Counted from the stretch's first letter, positions 1 to 7,492 are shown. The stretch: DNA of 64,000 nt from Bradyrhizobium sp. S69 (GCF_009766005.1 NZ_LMUK01000010.1:62001-126000), one strand, 5' to 3'. The notes: generated by a model from the sequence alone, not told the origin. Numbers and translations: made by a program.

Positions 1-2
1 GC

Positions 3-284
3 GAGCGACAGGTGGTCTGCAGCTACGAAGGCCGCCATCGCGAACTGTGCCCGCACATCATCGGCACCAACATATCAGGCGAAGAGGTCGTGCTGGCCTG
101 GCAATTCGCCGGCGAGAGCTCAGGCCCGCTGCCGCAATGGCGATGCTTGAAGCTCGCCAATGTCCGGGATGCCCGCGCGCGCGACGGCCGTTGGCACGCC
201 GGCGGCTCGCACAAGACGACGCAGAAATGCGTTGTTAACATCGACCTCGACATCAACGTTCACGTGCGGAAGTTAAGGAAATAG
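3..284 (+). CDS. Conserved hypothetical protein, 3' part only
   Basis: An open frame runs in from the left edge of the window and stops at 284, leaving 93 visible residues. The first possible in-frame start is a GTG at 12, but the frame is open upstream of it with no ribosome binding site, so the true start is probably outside the window. The visible part is rich in Cys, His and Trp (YEGRHRELCPHIIG, PQWRCLKL) and ends in a basic tail. I have an impression of similar small uncharacterised proteobacterial proteins with a WYL-like compact beta fold, but I cannot name a family. No partner gene is visible downstream on this strand. Confidence 0.55.
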   Translation, partial: ERQVVCSYEGRHRELCPHIIGTNISGEEVVLAWQFAGESSGPLPQWRCLKLANVRDARARDGRWHAGGSHKTTQKCVVNIDLDINVHVRKLRK

Positions 285-309
285 CCCGTTCACGCTGCGT
301 CCGCGGGCC

Positions 310-576
310 TCACGCGCTTGGCAATTTCCGCCCCTTCTCCCGTTCAACCACCCCAATGTCGTACTGTCCCTGCAAATCCAGCCAGAACTGCGCACCGTTA
401 CCAAAGTAGCGGCCCAACCGTACGGCCGTATCGGCCGTGATCGCGCGACGAAAGTTGAGGATATCGGTGATACGGCCAGAGGGAACGCCGATATCGAGCG
501 ACAGCCGGTTGGCGCTGAGCTTGCGCGCGACGAGCTCGCGCTTCAGCAGGCGGCCGGGATGTACGATGGGAGCCAT
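310..576 (-). CDS. higA: HigA-type addiction module antitoxin, orphan
   Basis: 88 residues. The N-terminal MAPIVHPGRLLKREL and the following XRE-type helix-turn-helix (about residues 12-65, with the HigA-like segment FWLDLQGQYD at 65-73) match the HigA family. These small DNA-binding antitoxins repress their own promoter and neutralise the HigB mRNA interferase. I chose ATG 576 because homology begins there; the frame stays open upstream without homology. HigB normally lies immediately upstream of higA, but that space (577-673) holds only a perfect inverted repeat and then the end of an aldo/keto reductase gene, so no toxin is present. This is a solitary antitoxin. Confidence 0.85.
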   Translation of the reverse strand: MAPIVHPGRLLKRELVARKLSANRLSLDIGVPSGRITDILNFRRAITADTAVRLGRYFGNGAQFWLDLQGQYDIGVVEREKGRKLPSA

Positions 577-596
577 GTTCAACCTCTGTGGTGGTA

Positions 597-672
597 TGTA
601 GCCCGGATGAGCGCTTGCGATATCCGGGACGGCACGAAGACCCGGATATCGCAAGCGCTCATCCGGGCTACA
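597..672. repeat. Palindromic dispersed element, perfect 32-bp inverted repeat
   Basis: Arms at 597-628 and 641-672 are exact reverse complements across 32 bp, separated by a 12-nt loop (629-640). The outer edge begins TGTAGCCCGGATG. It fills the gap between the higA start and the aldo/keto reductase stop codon. The length and perfection are typical of REP-like or MITE-like palindromes of Bradyrhizobium rather than a simple terminator, although it could also end transcription from both sides. Confidence 0.85.
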
Positions 673-673
673 A

Positions 674-1672
674 TTACCGCGGCTCCCCGGAGAACCCCTC
701 GCGCAATTCCGCCAGCCGTTCCAGCGCCGCTTGCGGCAATGGGCCCTTCTGGACCGCGGCGAGTGCGTCCTCGAACTGCTGCGGCGTCGCCATGCCGACC
801 AGGATCGAACCCATCGCCGGATGCGAGATCGCAAACCGCGTCGCGGCTTCGGTCAGGCTGGTGGCAACCCCCTCCTCCACCAGCGGCAGCAGACGGCGGG
901 CGCGATCGATATCGGCGTCATAGCTCATGGCGGAGCCGATCGGCTCCGGCGCCGGGCTCGCGATCGGGTGACGCTCGGCCGACCCCGACAGCGCGCCGCC
1001 GGCCAGCACGCGGATGCCGACGACGCCGGTGCCGGCGGCCCAGGTGCGATCGAACAGGCGGCCATAATCCTGCGCCGGATAATGCTTCGGCAATGTCACG
1101 GCGGCCGACGGATTGAGCATGTTGTAGACCACCTGCGCGCTGTCGAAGGCGCCGCCATCGATCACCTGATGCAGCGCCGCGGTGTCGCCGACCGCCGTCA
1201 GCCCGAGAAAGCGAATTTTCCCCTGCTGGCGCAGCCGTTCGAACGCGGGCACCACCTCGTCCAGCACCTGCCGGACGCTGAGCGCCGGTCCGCCGCCATC
1301 CTCGGTAATCGAATTGTGCAGATGCAGGATGTCGACCCGCTCGAGCCGCAGCCGCGCCAGGCTGCCCTCGATCGATTTTGTCACGGCATCGGCAATGCGG
1401 CCGGTGTCGCTTGGCGGCAGCCGCACCTTGGTGCCGACCACGACATCGGCAGGCTTCAAGTTTTGCAGGACACGGCCGAGATTCGTTTCGGATTCGCCGT
1501 CGCCATATTGCACCGCCGTGTCGAAATAATTGATGCCGGCCGCGATCGCGCGCGCGACGGTGCGTTCCTGGTCGGCGTGATCGCCCCGCACCATGATGCC
1601 GCCGACGGCACCGCAGCCAAAGCCCAGCACCGAGAGCTGCATTCCCGTCCGCCCAAATGCCCGCATCTGCAT
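674..1672 (-). CDS. Aldo/keto reductase
   Basis: 332 residues, the usual size for a monomeric (beta/alpha)8-barrel aldo/keto reductase that reduces carbonyls with NADPH. The N-terminal FGRTGMQLSVLGFGCG is the family signature. The catalytic tetrad is visible as D51 and Y56 (FDTAVQYG), K82 (VGTKV) and H119 (ILHLH). The C-terminal part (FAISHPAMGSILVGMATPQQ, residues 284-303) contains the cofactor-binding region. It stands alone between the higA-side palindrome and a repeat-rich gap. The substrate cannot be deduced. Confidence 0.9.
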   Translation of the reverse strand: MQMRAFGRTGMQLSVLGFGCGAVGGIMVRGDHADQERTVARAIAAGINYFDTAVQYGDGESETNLGRVLQNLKPADVVVGTKVRLPPSDTGRIADAVTKSIEGSLARLRLERVDILHLHNSITEDGGGPALSVRQVLDEVVPAFERLRQQGKIRFLGLTAVGDTAALHQVIDGGAFDSAQVVYNMLNPSAAVTLPKHYPAQDYGRLFDRTWAAGTGVVGIRVLAGGALSGSAERHPIASPAPEPIGSAMSYDADIDRARRLLPLVEEGVATSLTEAATRFAISHPAMGSILVGMATPQQFEDALAAVQKGPLPQAALERLAELREGFSGEPR

Positions 1673-1744
1673 GACTGGTTCCTCCGGCTGTTCGCACGAC
1701 TATGCAATGCCGAGCGAGTGTCACCAAGCCCGATGTTTTGCAAG

Positions 1745-1867
1745 CTTCGCCGTCATCCTGAGGAGCGGCGTCTTCGCCGCGTCTCGAAGGATGCTGTTCA
1801 GCGCAGTGCGTGCGGCCATCCTTCGAGGCGCGCAAGAAAGAGCGCGCACCTCAGGATGACGGCGAAG
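1745..1867. repeat. Palindromic dispersed repeat, copy 1
   Basis: The outer arms CTTCGCCGTCATCCTGAG (1745-1762) and its reverse complement (1850-1867) are perfect. Inside them, GTCTCGAAGGATG and its imperfect complement CATCCTTCGAGGC form the rest of a long hairpin. A second copy with the same landmarks lies at 52132-52238. No coding function is evident. Confidence 0.75.
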
Positions 1868-2011
1868 CCGTTGCGCAGGATGATCTCAGCCGATGAAATC
1901 GTCAGACCGATCTTGCCCGACGGGCAAATCACCTTCGCGCGCGGAATCCTGTCCAGCCCCTTAGCGAAAAATATTCCGCTTTGTTTTTGACCCAAATCAC
2001 GTCTTCCATTG

Positions 2012-2440
2012 TCTATCCCACCCGATGAGAGGGGCGGCTCGCGATCGTCACGAACGTGCGGTGGGATGCGATGGACGCGAAGGCTGCGACTGACGAGCGT
2101 GGCTGACGCGGACGGCAAAGTCGTGTGGTCCTGACGCCCCAATGGCTGGTGTCAAGTTCCTGGGAAGCTCACGCTTCTTGCGGACGACGGTGACAAACAA
2201 GCTCTGGTCTCACCGGGGAGAGCACGGAATAAGCCGTAAACCATTGCGCAGGGAAGGCCGGAGTGTTTCCGCTGAACCTGTATGCTCATGTGCGCATTTC
2301 TTACGTGCATCTTGGCACATGAGACCGCGGGTGCAGCGCGCACCCGGTCTTCCCTGCGCCCTCTTTCTTTAGGGCGATCGAATTTTGCAAACCTCGGACA
2401 AATGATGTCGCGAGAATGCCAACGTGTGTGTGAGTCGCGT
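2012..2440 (+). repeat. Structured dispersed element, copy A
   Basis: Roughly 430 bp resembling, at clearly high but imperfect identity, the reverse complement of 42039-42547. Its core (2246-2359) can fold as a three-way junction. The closing stem is 2246-2256 with 2349-2359 (11 bp, perfect); hairpin 1 is 2285-2293 with 2315-2323 (CTCATGTGC/GCACATGAG); hairpin 2 is 2328-2334 with 2340-2346 (CGGGTGC/GCACCCG). The three stems are kept in copy B while the hairpin-1 loop differs. I recognise such strings as frequent in Bradyrhizobium genomes but know no assigned function. Confidence 0.75.
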
Positions 2441-2471
2441 CGTTGTTTGATGAATCCGAAAAAACCACTCA

Positions 2472-2595
2472 CGTCGTCCCGGCCTCCGCGCCGGGACCCA
2501 TACGGCGAGGACTCGCGTTTTAGGCAGTTGGGCAGATGCCTTCTATTACAATTGACGCCAGGGGTTATGGGTCCCGGCGTTCGCCGGGACGACGA
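2472..2595. repeat. Palindromic repeat with CGTCGTCCCGG ends
   Basis: The ends CGTCGTCCCGG (2472-2482) and CCGGGACGACG are inverted. Inner segments GGGACCCATA and TATGGGTCCC pair as well. It abuts the structured element upstream. The same kind of palindrome flanks the other structured element at 41888-42028, which suggests the two travel as one composite unit. Confidence 0.7.
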
Positions 2596-2602
2596 CAGTC
2601 CC

Positions 2603-3475
2603 CTACTCGCCCGCCTCCAGCACTTCCAGCACCAGCTCCATCGTCATCAGCACCGGATTGTCGCCGCGGACCAGCCGTCCTTCGGCGAGGCCGCCGAGAT
2701 AGTCGACCAGCGCGATGTCGAGTTCGGCTTGCAGCGCGCCGCCTTCACCTTGGGTGATGTTGCCCGAGCGGATCGCCAGTTCGGTCGCGAACGGCACTGT
2801 GCTGCTGCCATCGGTGAATTGCGCGCCGATGGTGCTGCCGACGCCGCCATGAATCTTGGCGCGGAAAATTCCGTGCTGACGACAAAAACCTTCCAGCGCG
2901 CCGGCAAAATCCTGGTTCGGGCGCAGCCGCAGCGCGAACGCGCGGCTGGAGGTCTTTGTGCCTGTCGCGGCGATCGAGACAGGACCGAACAGTTTAAAAT
3001 TGGTCTCGGGATCAAGCTCGGCCGCGAACATCGCGCCATCGATGCCGAACGCCTCGACCTCAAAGGGCTCGGCGACGATGGTCTCCTCCGGCAGCATATG
3101 GCCGCCATTGAGGCGTCCGGAAGCTTCGCTCCACAGCGCATGGCAATGGTAGAACGGCGCGCCGTCGCGCGTCCCCAACGTCATCGCGCCCATTTTCAGC
3201 CGGGTGACGCCGTCGGGCCGAAATGTGTCGCTGTAGAACGCGGCGTTGGCGCCGGTCTTCGACAGCGCCGGCATCACATAGGCGAACGGACCGAGTGCGC
3301 CGCCTCGCATGTTCAACGCGCCGCCGGCAAAACCGGCCGCGGCAAAGCCGCGCCGCGCGGCCTCCAGCAACGGCAGGCCGGCTTGCAGCGTAAACGCAAA
3401 CGCGCGCCCCCGCGCCTCGACCCATTGGATGCGTTCAGGCGCGGGCGGACCGGGCTGCTCGATACGACGCATCAT
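2603..3475 (-). CDS. PPC (DUF296) domain protein, tandem domains
   Basis: 290 residues. The N-terminal half contains the PPC/DUF296 hallmark: a strand with H110-C-H112 (FYHCHALWSE) followed by GGH at 124-126 (RLNGGHMLPEE). The C-terminal half repeats the fold (RAFALRLRPNQDF to the terminal MTMELVLEVLE), so it appears to be a fused tandem of PPC domains, which usually trimerise. The start is one base after the stop codon of the acyl-CoA synthetase gene, so the two are probably co-transcribed and translationally coupled. Bacterial PPC proteins have no settled biochemical role; the pairing suggests a link to acyl-CoA metabolism, which is inference. Confidence 0.75.
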   Translation of the reverse strand: MMRRIEQPGPPAPERIQWVEARGRAFAFTLQAGLPLLEAARRGFAAAGFAGGALNMRGGALGPFAYVMPALSKTGANAAFYSDTFRPDGVTRLKMGAMTLGTRDGAPFYHCHALWSEASGRLNGGHMLPEETIVAEPFEVEAFGIDGAMFAAELDPETNFKLFGPVSIAATGTKTSSRAFALRLRPNQDFAGALEGFCRQHGIFRAKIHGGVGSTIGAQFTDGSSTVPFATELAIRSGNITQGEGGALQAELDIALVDYLGGLAEGRLVRGDNPVLMTMELVLEVLEAGE

Positions 3476-5116
3476 TCAGCTGCTTGGTTTGGTGGTGACA
3501 TCAAGCAAACCGCGCGCTTCGAGCTCATCGCGCACCAGCCGTTTTGGAATTTTGCCGTAGCCGGATTTCGGCAGCGCATCCCAGAAGAAAAACCGCTTCG
3601 GCATCTTGTAGCGTGGCACCTTGGTGGCGAGATAGCCGGCGAGATCCAGCTCGCTCACCGCATCGGCGCCGTCACGCTTGACGCACACCGCGACGCCGAC
3701 CTCGCCCCAGACCGGATCGGGCACGCCGAGCACCGCGACCTCGCCGATCGCGGGATGGGTCAGGATCTTCTCCTCGACCTCGCGCGGGTAGATGTTGGAT
3801 CCGCCCGAGATGTACATGTCGGAGGCGCGGCCGGTGATATAGACAAACCCTTCCGCGTCCATATGACCGAGATCGCCGGTGCGAAACCAGCCGTCGCGGA
3901 ACGCTTTCGCATTGGCCTCGGGATTATCATAATAGCCGGCGAACACGGCCGGACCGATCACGCAGATCTCGCCGGTCTCGAACGGTTTCAGCTCATGGCC
4001 GTCATCGCCCTGGATCGAAACCTGCATGCCGGTGCGCTCGTAGCCGCAGCTACCAATGCGCGCCTGCGGCCCGTCTTCGGGGTCGTGCAGCTCCGCCGGC
4101 AGCACCGTGATGTTGCCGGTGACTTCGCCAAGCCCGAAATATTGCACCAGCACGCCGCCGAGTTTTTTCAGTGCCGCCTTCTGGTCCTCGCGGTACATCG
4201 GCGCGCCGGCATAGATTACGTAACGCAGCGACGAATGATCGAAGCGGTCGATCGCGGGATGTTCGACCATCATCTTCAGGATGGTCGGAACGGTAAAGAT
4301 GTTGCTGACGCGGTGCCGCTCGATCAGCCGGAATGCCTCGGTGATATCGAACCGCTCGGACGGCAGCAGGATGGTCGGCACCGCCCTCGCCGTCTGCATC
4401 AACTGATGCACGCCGGCGCCGTGCGACAGCGGCGCCACCACCAGCGACGCATCGCGCTCGGTGGTGCCGGGCGTGAGGTCGGCCAGGTGGTTGGTCACCA
4501 CGAAAGCCATCTGGCCGTGGGTCAGCACCGCGGCCTTGGAGCGGCCCGTGGTGCCCGAGGTGAAGAAGAACCAGCAGGGATCGTCATAGTCGACCGCGAC
4601 ATTCGCAAACGAACTTCCCGCATGCGCCTTGATCGCTTCGGTCAGCGTTGTCTCGCCAAAGGCGCCCTCGCCGATCCGCCAGATGAATTCGGGCCCGGAT
4701 ATTGCGGCGGCATGCTCGGGGAAATCGCCGTGGCACAGGAACGCTCGCGCGCCAGAAGCCGTGGCGAGATAGGCGACCTCATCGGGCATCAGCCGGAAAT
4801 TGGTGGGAACCCAGACCGCGCCCAACCGGAAGGCCGCGAACATCGACCAGAACATCTCGTCGCAATTCTTGGAATGGACCAGGATGCGGTCGCCCTTGAC
4901 GATGCCGCGCGCCGCGAGTGCCGCCGCCAGCGCCGAGACGTGGCCGTCGATCTCGCGCCAGCTCCAGGACCTGTCGCCCCAGATGAAACCCGCCCGCTCG
5001 CCGTGCCGGCGCGCGTTCTGGGTCACGAGATGCGCCAGATTCATCACCCGGCGCGACATCCTGGCCATGCCGCCGCGCGGCGCGTCGGCCCCGGTTGCGT
5101 TCGCCTGCCCGTTCAC
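3476..5116 (-). CDS. Acyl-CoA synthetase (AMP-dependent synthetase/ligase)
   Basis: 546 residues of the ANL superfamily, which activates a carboxylic acid with ATP to an acyl-adenylate and then forms the CoA thioester. Motif A3 is at 184-200 (FFFTSGTTGRSKAAVLTH), the aryl/fatty-acid gate region is near LVQYFGLGEVTG, and the C-terminal hinge (WFRTGDLGHMDAEGFVYITG) and terminal catalytic lysine segment (LPKSGYGKIPKRLV) are intact. The start used is GTG 5116, next to the stop of the upstream small membrane gene; internal ATGs at residues 17, 20 and 25 are alternatives. The substrate is probably a medium or long fatty acid, but the sequence does not settle it. Confidence 0.9.
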   Translation of the reverse strand: MNGQANATGADAPRGGMARMSRRVMNLAHLVTQNARRHGERAGFIWGDRSWSWREIDGHVSALAAALAARGIVKGDRILVHSKNCDEMFWSMFAAFRLGAVWVPTNFRLMPDEVAYLATASGARAFLCHGDFPEHAAAISGPEFIWRIGEGAFGETTLTEAIKAHAGSSFANVAVDYDDPCWFFFTSGTTGRSKAAVLTHGQMAFVVTNHLADLTPGTTERDASLVVAPLSHGAGVHQLMQTARAVPTILLPSERFDITEAFRLIERHRVSNIFTVPTILKMMVEHPAIDRFDHSSLRYVIYAGAPMYREDQKAALKKLGGVLVQYFGLGEVTGNITVLPAELHDPEDGPQARIGSCGYERTGMQVSIQGDDGHELKPFETGEICVIGPAVFAGYYDNPEANAKAFRDGWFRTGDLGHMDAEGFVYITGRASDMYISGGSNIYPREVEEKILTHPAIGEVAVLGVPDPVWGEVGVAVCVKRDGADAVSELDLAGYLATKVPRYKMPKRFFFWDALPKSGYGKIPKRLVRDELEARGLLDVTTKPSS

Positions 5117-5317
5117 TTATCGGCGCCCGATGAAGACGCCGGCGCCGAGCAGCACCAGGCCGACCACACCAGCCACGATGCCGTGCTTGGTATGCGTATG
5201 GACATCGCCGGCCGCGTACCCCGGGAAGAAACTCGGCAGCTGATCCGCCGGGATCAGGAAATAGACCGCGGCGACCACCAGCAGGACGACGCCGAGCAGC
5301 GACAGAACGAGTTTCAT
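5117..5317 (-). CDS. Small two-helix membrane protein
   Basis: 66 residues from ATG 5317, chosen because GGAGGAAAAAA sits just upstream; a longer frame to 5365 has no such site. An N-terminal hydrophobic helix (LVLSLLGVVLLVVAAVYFLI) is followed by a short loop containing HTHTKH, then a second helix (GIVAGVVGLVLLGAGVFIG) ending in RR. The stop codon directly precedes the GTG of the acyl-CoA synthetase gene, so it probably leads that operon. Function unknown. Confidence 0.75.
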   Translation of the reverse strand: MKLVLSLLGVVLLVVAAVYFLIPADQLPSFFPGYAAGDVHTHTKHGIVAGVVGLVLLGAGVFIGRR

Positions 5318-5388
5318 GGATTTTTTCCTCCCAAACGGATGTTCAGAAAATTGAAGCAGATTCACGCGCGGTTGTTAATGGGGGCCTT

Positions 5389-5537
5389 CGTCATTCCGGG
5401 ACGCGCCACCTCGGCGCGGGCCCGGAATCCATACTCCCTGTGCTAGCGTTCGGCGACCAACATCGCCACAGGGGTTATGGATTCTCAGATGCGCAATTGC
5501 GCATCGTAGCCCTCGCTTCGCTCGTCCCGGAATGACG
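5389..5537. repeat. Palindromic repeat with CGTCATTCCGGG ends
   Basis: The ends CGTCATTCCGGG (5389-5400) and CCCGGAATGACG (5526-5537) are exact inverted repeats. Inner GGCCCGGAATCCATA and TTATGGATTC also pair. It lies between two minus-strand genes and is related in layout to the palindromes at 2472 and 41888. Confidence 0.7.
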
Positions 5538-5544
5538 CCCGCCC

Positions 5545-5673
5545 TCACCGCACCCCGGTGCCCTTGCAGCGCTGGCACTTCACGACATGGTCGCCCTTCT
5601 TGACCAGGCCCTTGCCCTCGCAATTTTTGCATTTCTGCTTCTTCTTGACGTTGGGGCCCTTTTCATTGGCCAT
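5545..5673 (-). CDS. 42-residue protein with DnaJ-like zinc ribbon
   Basis: From ATG 5673 the product is MANEKGPNVKKKQ followed by two CxxCxGxG modules: C15-x2-C18 (CKNCEGKG) and C33-x2-C36 (CQRCKGTG). This is the minimal half of a DnaJ-type zinc-binding cysteine-rich region, joined by a KKGDHVVK hairpin. Other bacterial mini zinc ribbons bind Zn and may act as RNA or protein adaptors, but no partner can be named. The frame extends further upstream, but the alternative N-terminus lies over the divergent DUF3828 promoter and looks non-coding. Confidence 0.75.
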   Translation of the reverse strand: MANEKGPNVKKKQKCKNCEGKGLVKKGDHVVKCQRCKGTGVR

Positions 5674-5763
5674 GTTATTGCTCCGCGGCAAATCGAACGC
5701 ATGATCGCGCCCGAACGACATATTCGAACACCCACATACAGCATACGCCAATTGAGGACAGAG

Positions 5764-6315
5764 ATGATCACCCGCCGCGCCCTGATTTCGACCAGCCTTA
5801 CTGGTCTCTTTGCCAGCCTGTTTGCCGGCGCCACCGCCCGCGCCGCCTTCGCCGAACCGGCCTCCGGCGGCGATCCCGTGGCCATCGTGACGGCGATCTA
5901 TACCCGCGCGGCCAAGGGCAAAGGCGATGGCGGCGGCGGCTTCGTGATCGAGAACAAGGCGGCGAAAGCCAAATATCTGTCGAAATCGCTGATCGCGTTA
6001 TGGGCCAAGGCCGATGCCCACACGGCCAAGGGCGATGTCGGGCCCATCGATTTCGATCCGGTCACCAATTCGCAGGACCCGGAGGTAAAGTCGTTCAAGG
6101 TGATCGCCGAAAAACTCGCGGCCGACAAGGCTACGATCGCGGCGACCATGACCGGCAGCCAGCCGCGCACGAAATCCGACGACGAAACCGTGCGCTACGA
6201 TTTCGTGCGCGACGGCGACAAATGGAAGATCGATGATATCAAGGGGGCGATCGATGGCGCGCCGTGGTCGATCCGCGGCATGCTGAAGGACTCCCTGAAA
6301 GAATCCGTGAAGTGA
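5764..6315 (+). CDS. Exported DUF3828-family protein
   Basis: 183 residues from ATG 5764. The N-terminus (MITRRALISTSLTGLFASLF, with cleavage probably after ARAAFA) looks like a signal peptide with twin arginines. The remainder matches the DUF3828 pattern: an early helix (VAIVTAIYTRA), a conserved central region (IDFDPVTNSQDPEVKSFKV) and a C-terminal strand with VRYDFVRDGDKWKIDDIK, reminiscent of NTF2/lumazine-binding folds. Periplasmic; role unknown. It is followed after 7 bp by the GNAT-like gene, so the two probably form a small operon. Confidence 0.75.
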   Translation: MITRRALISTSLTGLFASLFAGATARAAFAEPASGGDPVAIVTAIYTRAAKGKGDGGGGFVIENKAAKAKYLSKSLIALWAKADAHTAKGDVGPIDFDPVTNSQDPEVKSFKVIAEKLAADKATIAATMTGSQPRTKSDDETVRYDFVRDGDKWKIDDIKGAIDGAPWSIRGMLKDSLKESVK

Positions 6316-6322
6316 GCTCGAC

Positions 6323-6595
6323 ATGAACCAGGTCCGCGACAACAAATCCCAACACCGCTTCGAGCTCGACGTCGAAGACGCGATAGCGTTCGCGAATTAT
6401 CGCCTTTCGCCCGATACCGTCATCATCACCCACACCGAAACCCCGAGCGCGCTACGCGGCCGCGGCATCGCCTCGGAACTGGTCAAGGGCGCGCTGAATA
6501 TCATCCGCGCCGACGGATTGAAGGTGGTCGCCGGCTGCGGGTTCGTGGTGGATTATCTGCACAAGCATCCGGAATACGCGGATCTGGAGCGCTGA
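6323..6595 (+). CDS. Small GNAT-like N-acetyltransferase (YjdJ/Gtn5 type)
   Basis: 90 residues, the size of the minimal GNAT proteins of the YjdJ type (PF14542), far shorter than typical acetyltransferases. The acetyl-CoA pyrophosphate loop is seen in RGRGIASELVKGAL (about 46-59), preceded by the strand IITHTETPSALR, and followed by a conserved CGFVVDYLHKHPEY end. The substrate is unknown. It begins 7 bp after the DUF3828 gene. Confidence 0.85.
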   Translation: MNQVRDNKSQHRFELDVEDAIAFANYRLSPDTVIITHTETPSALRGRGIASELVKGALNIIRADGLKVVAGCGFVVDYLHKHPEYADLER

Positions 6596-6606
6596 CTTGA
6601 TCGCCT

Positions 6607-7398
6607 TCACACGATCCGGATCGACATGTCCGGCAAGCCTTCGAGCTTGCACAACAGCACGTCGCCCTTCACCACCGGGCCGACATTCTCCGGGGTACCG
6701 GAATAGATGATGTCGCCGGCCTTGAGTTCGAACGCCTCGGACAACTTCGCAATCTGTTCGGCGACGCTCCAGGTCATGCGGTCGAGGTCGGAATTCTGCC
6801 GGATGGTGCCGTTGACGGCGAGCGAGATCGCGCCCTTGGCGAGGTGACCGACTTTGGCCACGGGATGGATCGGGCCGAGCACGGCGGCATGATCGAAACT
6901 CTTGCCGATTTCCCACGGCTTCTTTTCGGAAGCCATCCCGTTCTGCAGGTCGCGCCGCGTCATATCGAGCCCAAGCGCGTAGCCATAGACGTGATCGAGC
7001 GCCTGCTCCGGCGCGATATTGGTGCCGCCCGATTTCAGCGCTGCGACCAGTTCGACTTCGTGGTGGTAGTTCTTGGTGAGCAACGGATAGGGATGATCCG
7101 CCACCGTGCCGACCGCGACGTTCTGGATCGCATCGGTCGGTTTCTGGAAAAAGAACGGCGGCTCGCGGGTCGGATCCGAGCCGCGCTCGATCGCATGCGC
7201 GGCATAATTGCGCCCGATGCAGTAGATGCGGCGAACCGGAAACACCTCGGCTTGGCCTGCGATCGGGATCGTCACCGCGGGCACCGCGAAGATCGGCTTG
7301 GGGGCGGCCTGCGCCTCGGCGCGGCCGATGGACGTGGCGGCGCCGGTCAGCGCCAGCGCGCCGGTGGCGAGAATGGTCCTGCGATCGACGGTATCCAA
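6607..7398 (-). CDS. Fumarylacetoacetate hydrolase family protein with export-like N-terminus
   Basis: The FAH-fold catalytic domain covers most of the protein: VRRIYCIGRNYAAHA (entrance motif), a metal-binding acidic region around NYHHEVELVAAL, RDLQN and the C-terminal GDIIYSGTPENVGPV. Family members hydrolyse or decarboxylate 2-oxo acids and acylpyruvates using Mg2+. I prefer TTG 7398 as the start, because a GGAG lies 7 nt upstream and it begins DTVDRRTILATGALALTGAA, a twin-arginine-like signal; the in-frame ATG at 7464 has no ribosome binding site. FAH proteins are usually cytosolic, so an exported form is notable. Confidence 0.85.
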   Translation of the reverse strand: MDTVDRRTILATGALALTGAATSIGRAEAQAAPKPIFAVPAVTIPIAGQAEVFPVRRIYCIGRNYAAHAIERGSDPTREPPFFFQKPTDAIQNVAVGTVADHPYPLLTKNYHHEVELVAALKSGGTNIAPEQALDHVYGYALGLDMTRRDLQNGMASEKKPWEIGKSFDHAAVLGPIHPVAKVGHLAKGAISLAVNGTIRQNSDLDRMTWSVAEQIAKLSEAFELKAGDIIYSGTPENVGPVVKGDVLLCKLEGLPDMSIRIV

Positions 7399-7492
7399 GG
7401 GCAGTCTCCGCTCAAGCGTTGCTTGTTCCGAGCGGTATCTAGACCCCTGCTTCGCCGAGAGCAAGCAATGCTAGATCAGCGAAACGGCAACG

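Larger units (their letters stand above)
1673..2602. other. Gene-free region of stacked repeats
   Basis: No convincing gene lies between the aldo/keto reductase start and the PPC-protein stop. The 930 bp hold, in order, a long hairpin repeat (1745-1867), about 140 bp without recognisable features, a structured dispersed element (2012-2440) and a palindrome (2472-2595). Short open frames here, for example 2142-2372, lie inside the repeat and recur in its second copy, so I treat them as non-genic. Confidence 0.7.

Noticed and set aside
2282..5446. A 1054-codon open frame on the plus strand
   Set aside because: It is antisense to the PPC and acyl-CoA synthetase genes, whose domain motifs are clear. 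Long antisense frames are common in GC-rich DNA with strong third-position bias. The product is Arg/His/Gln-rich without any domain.
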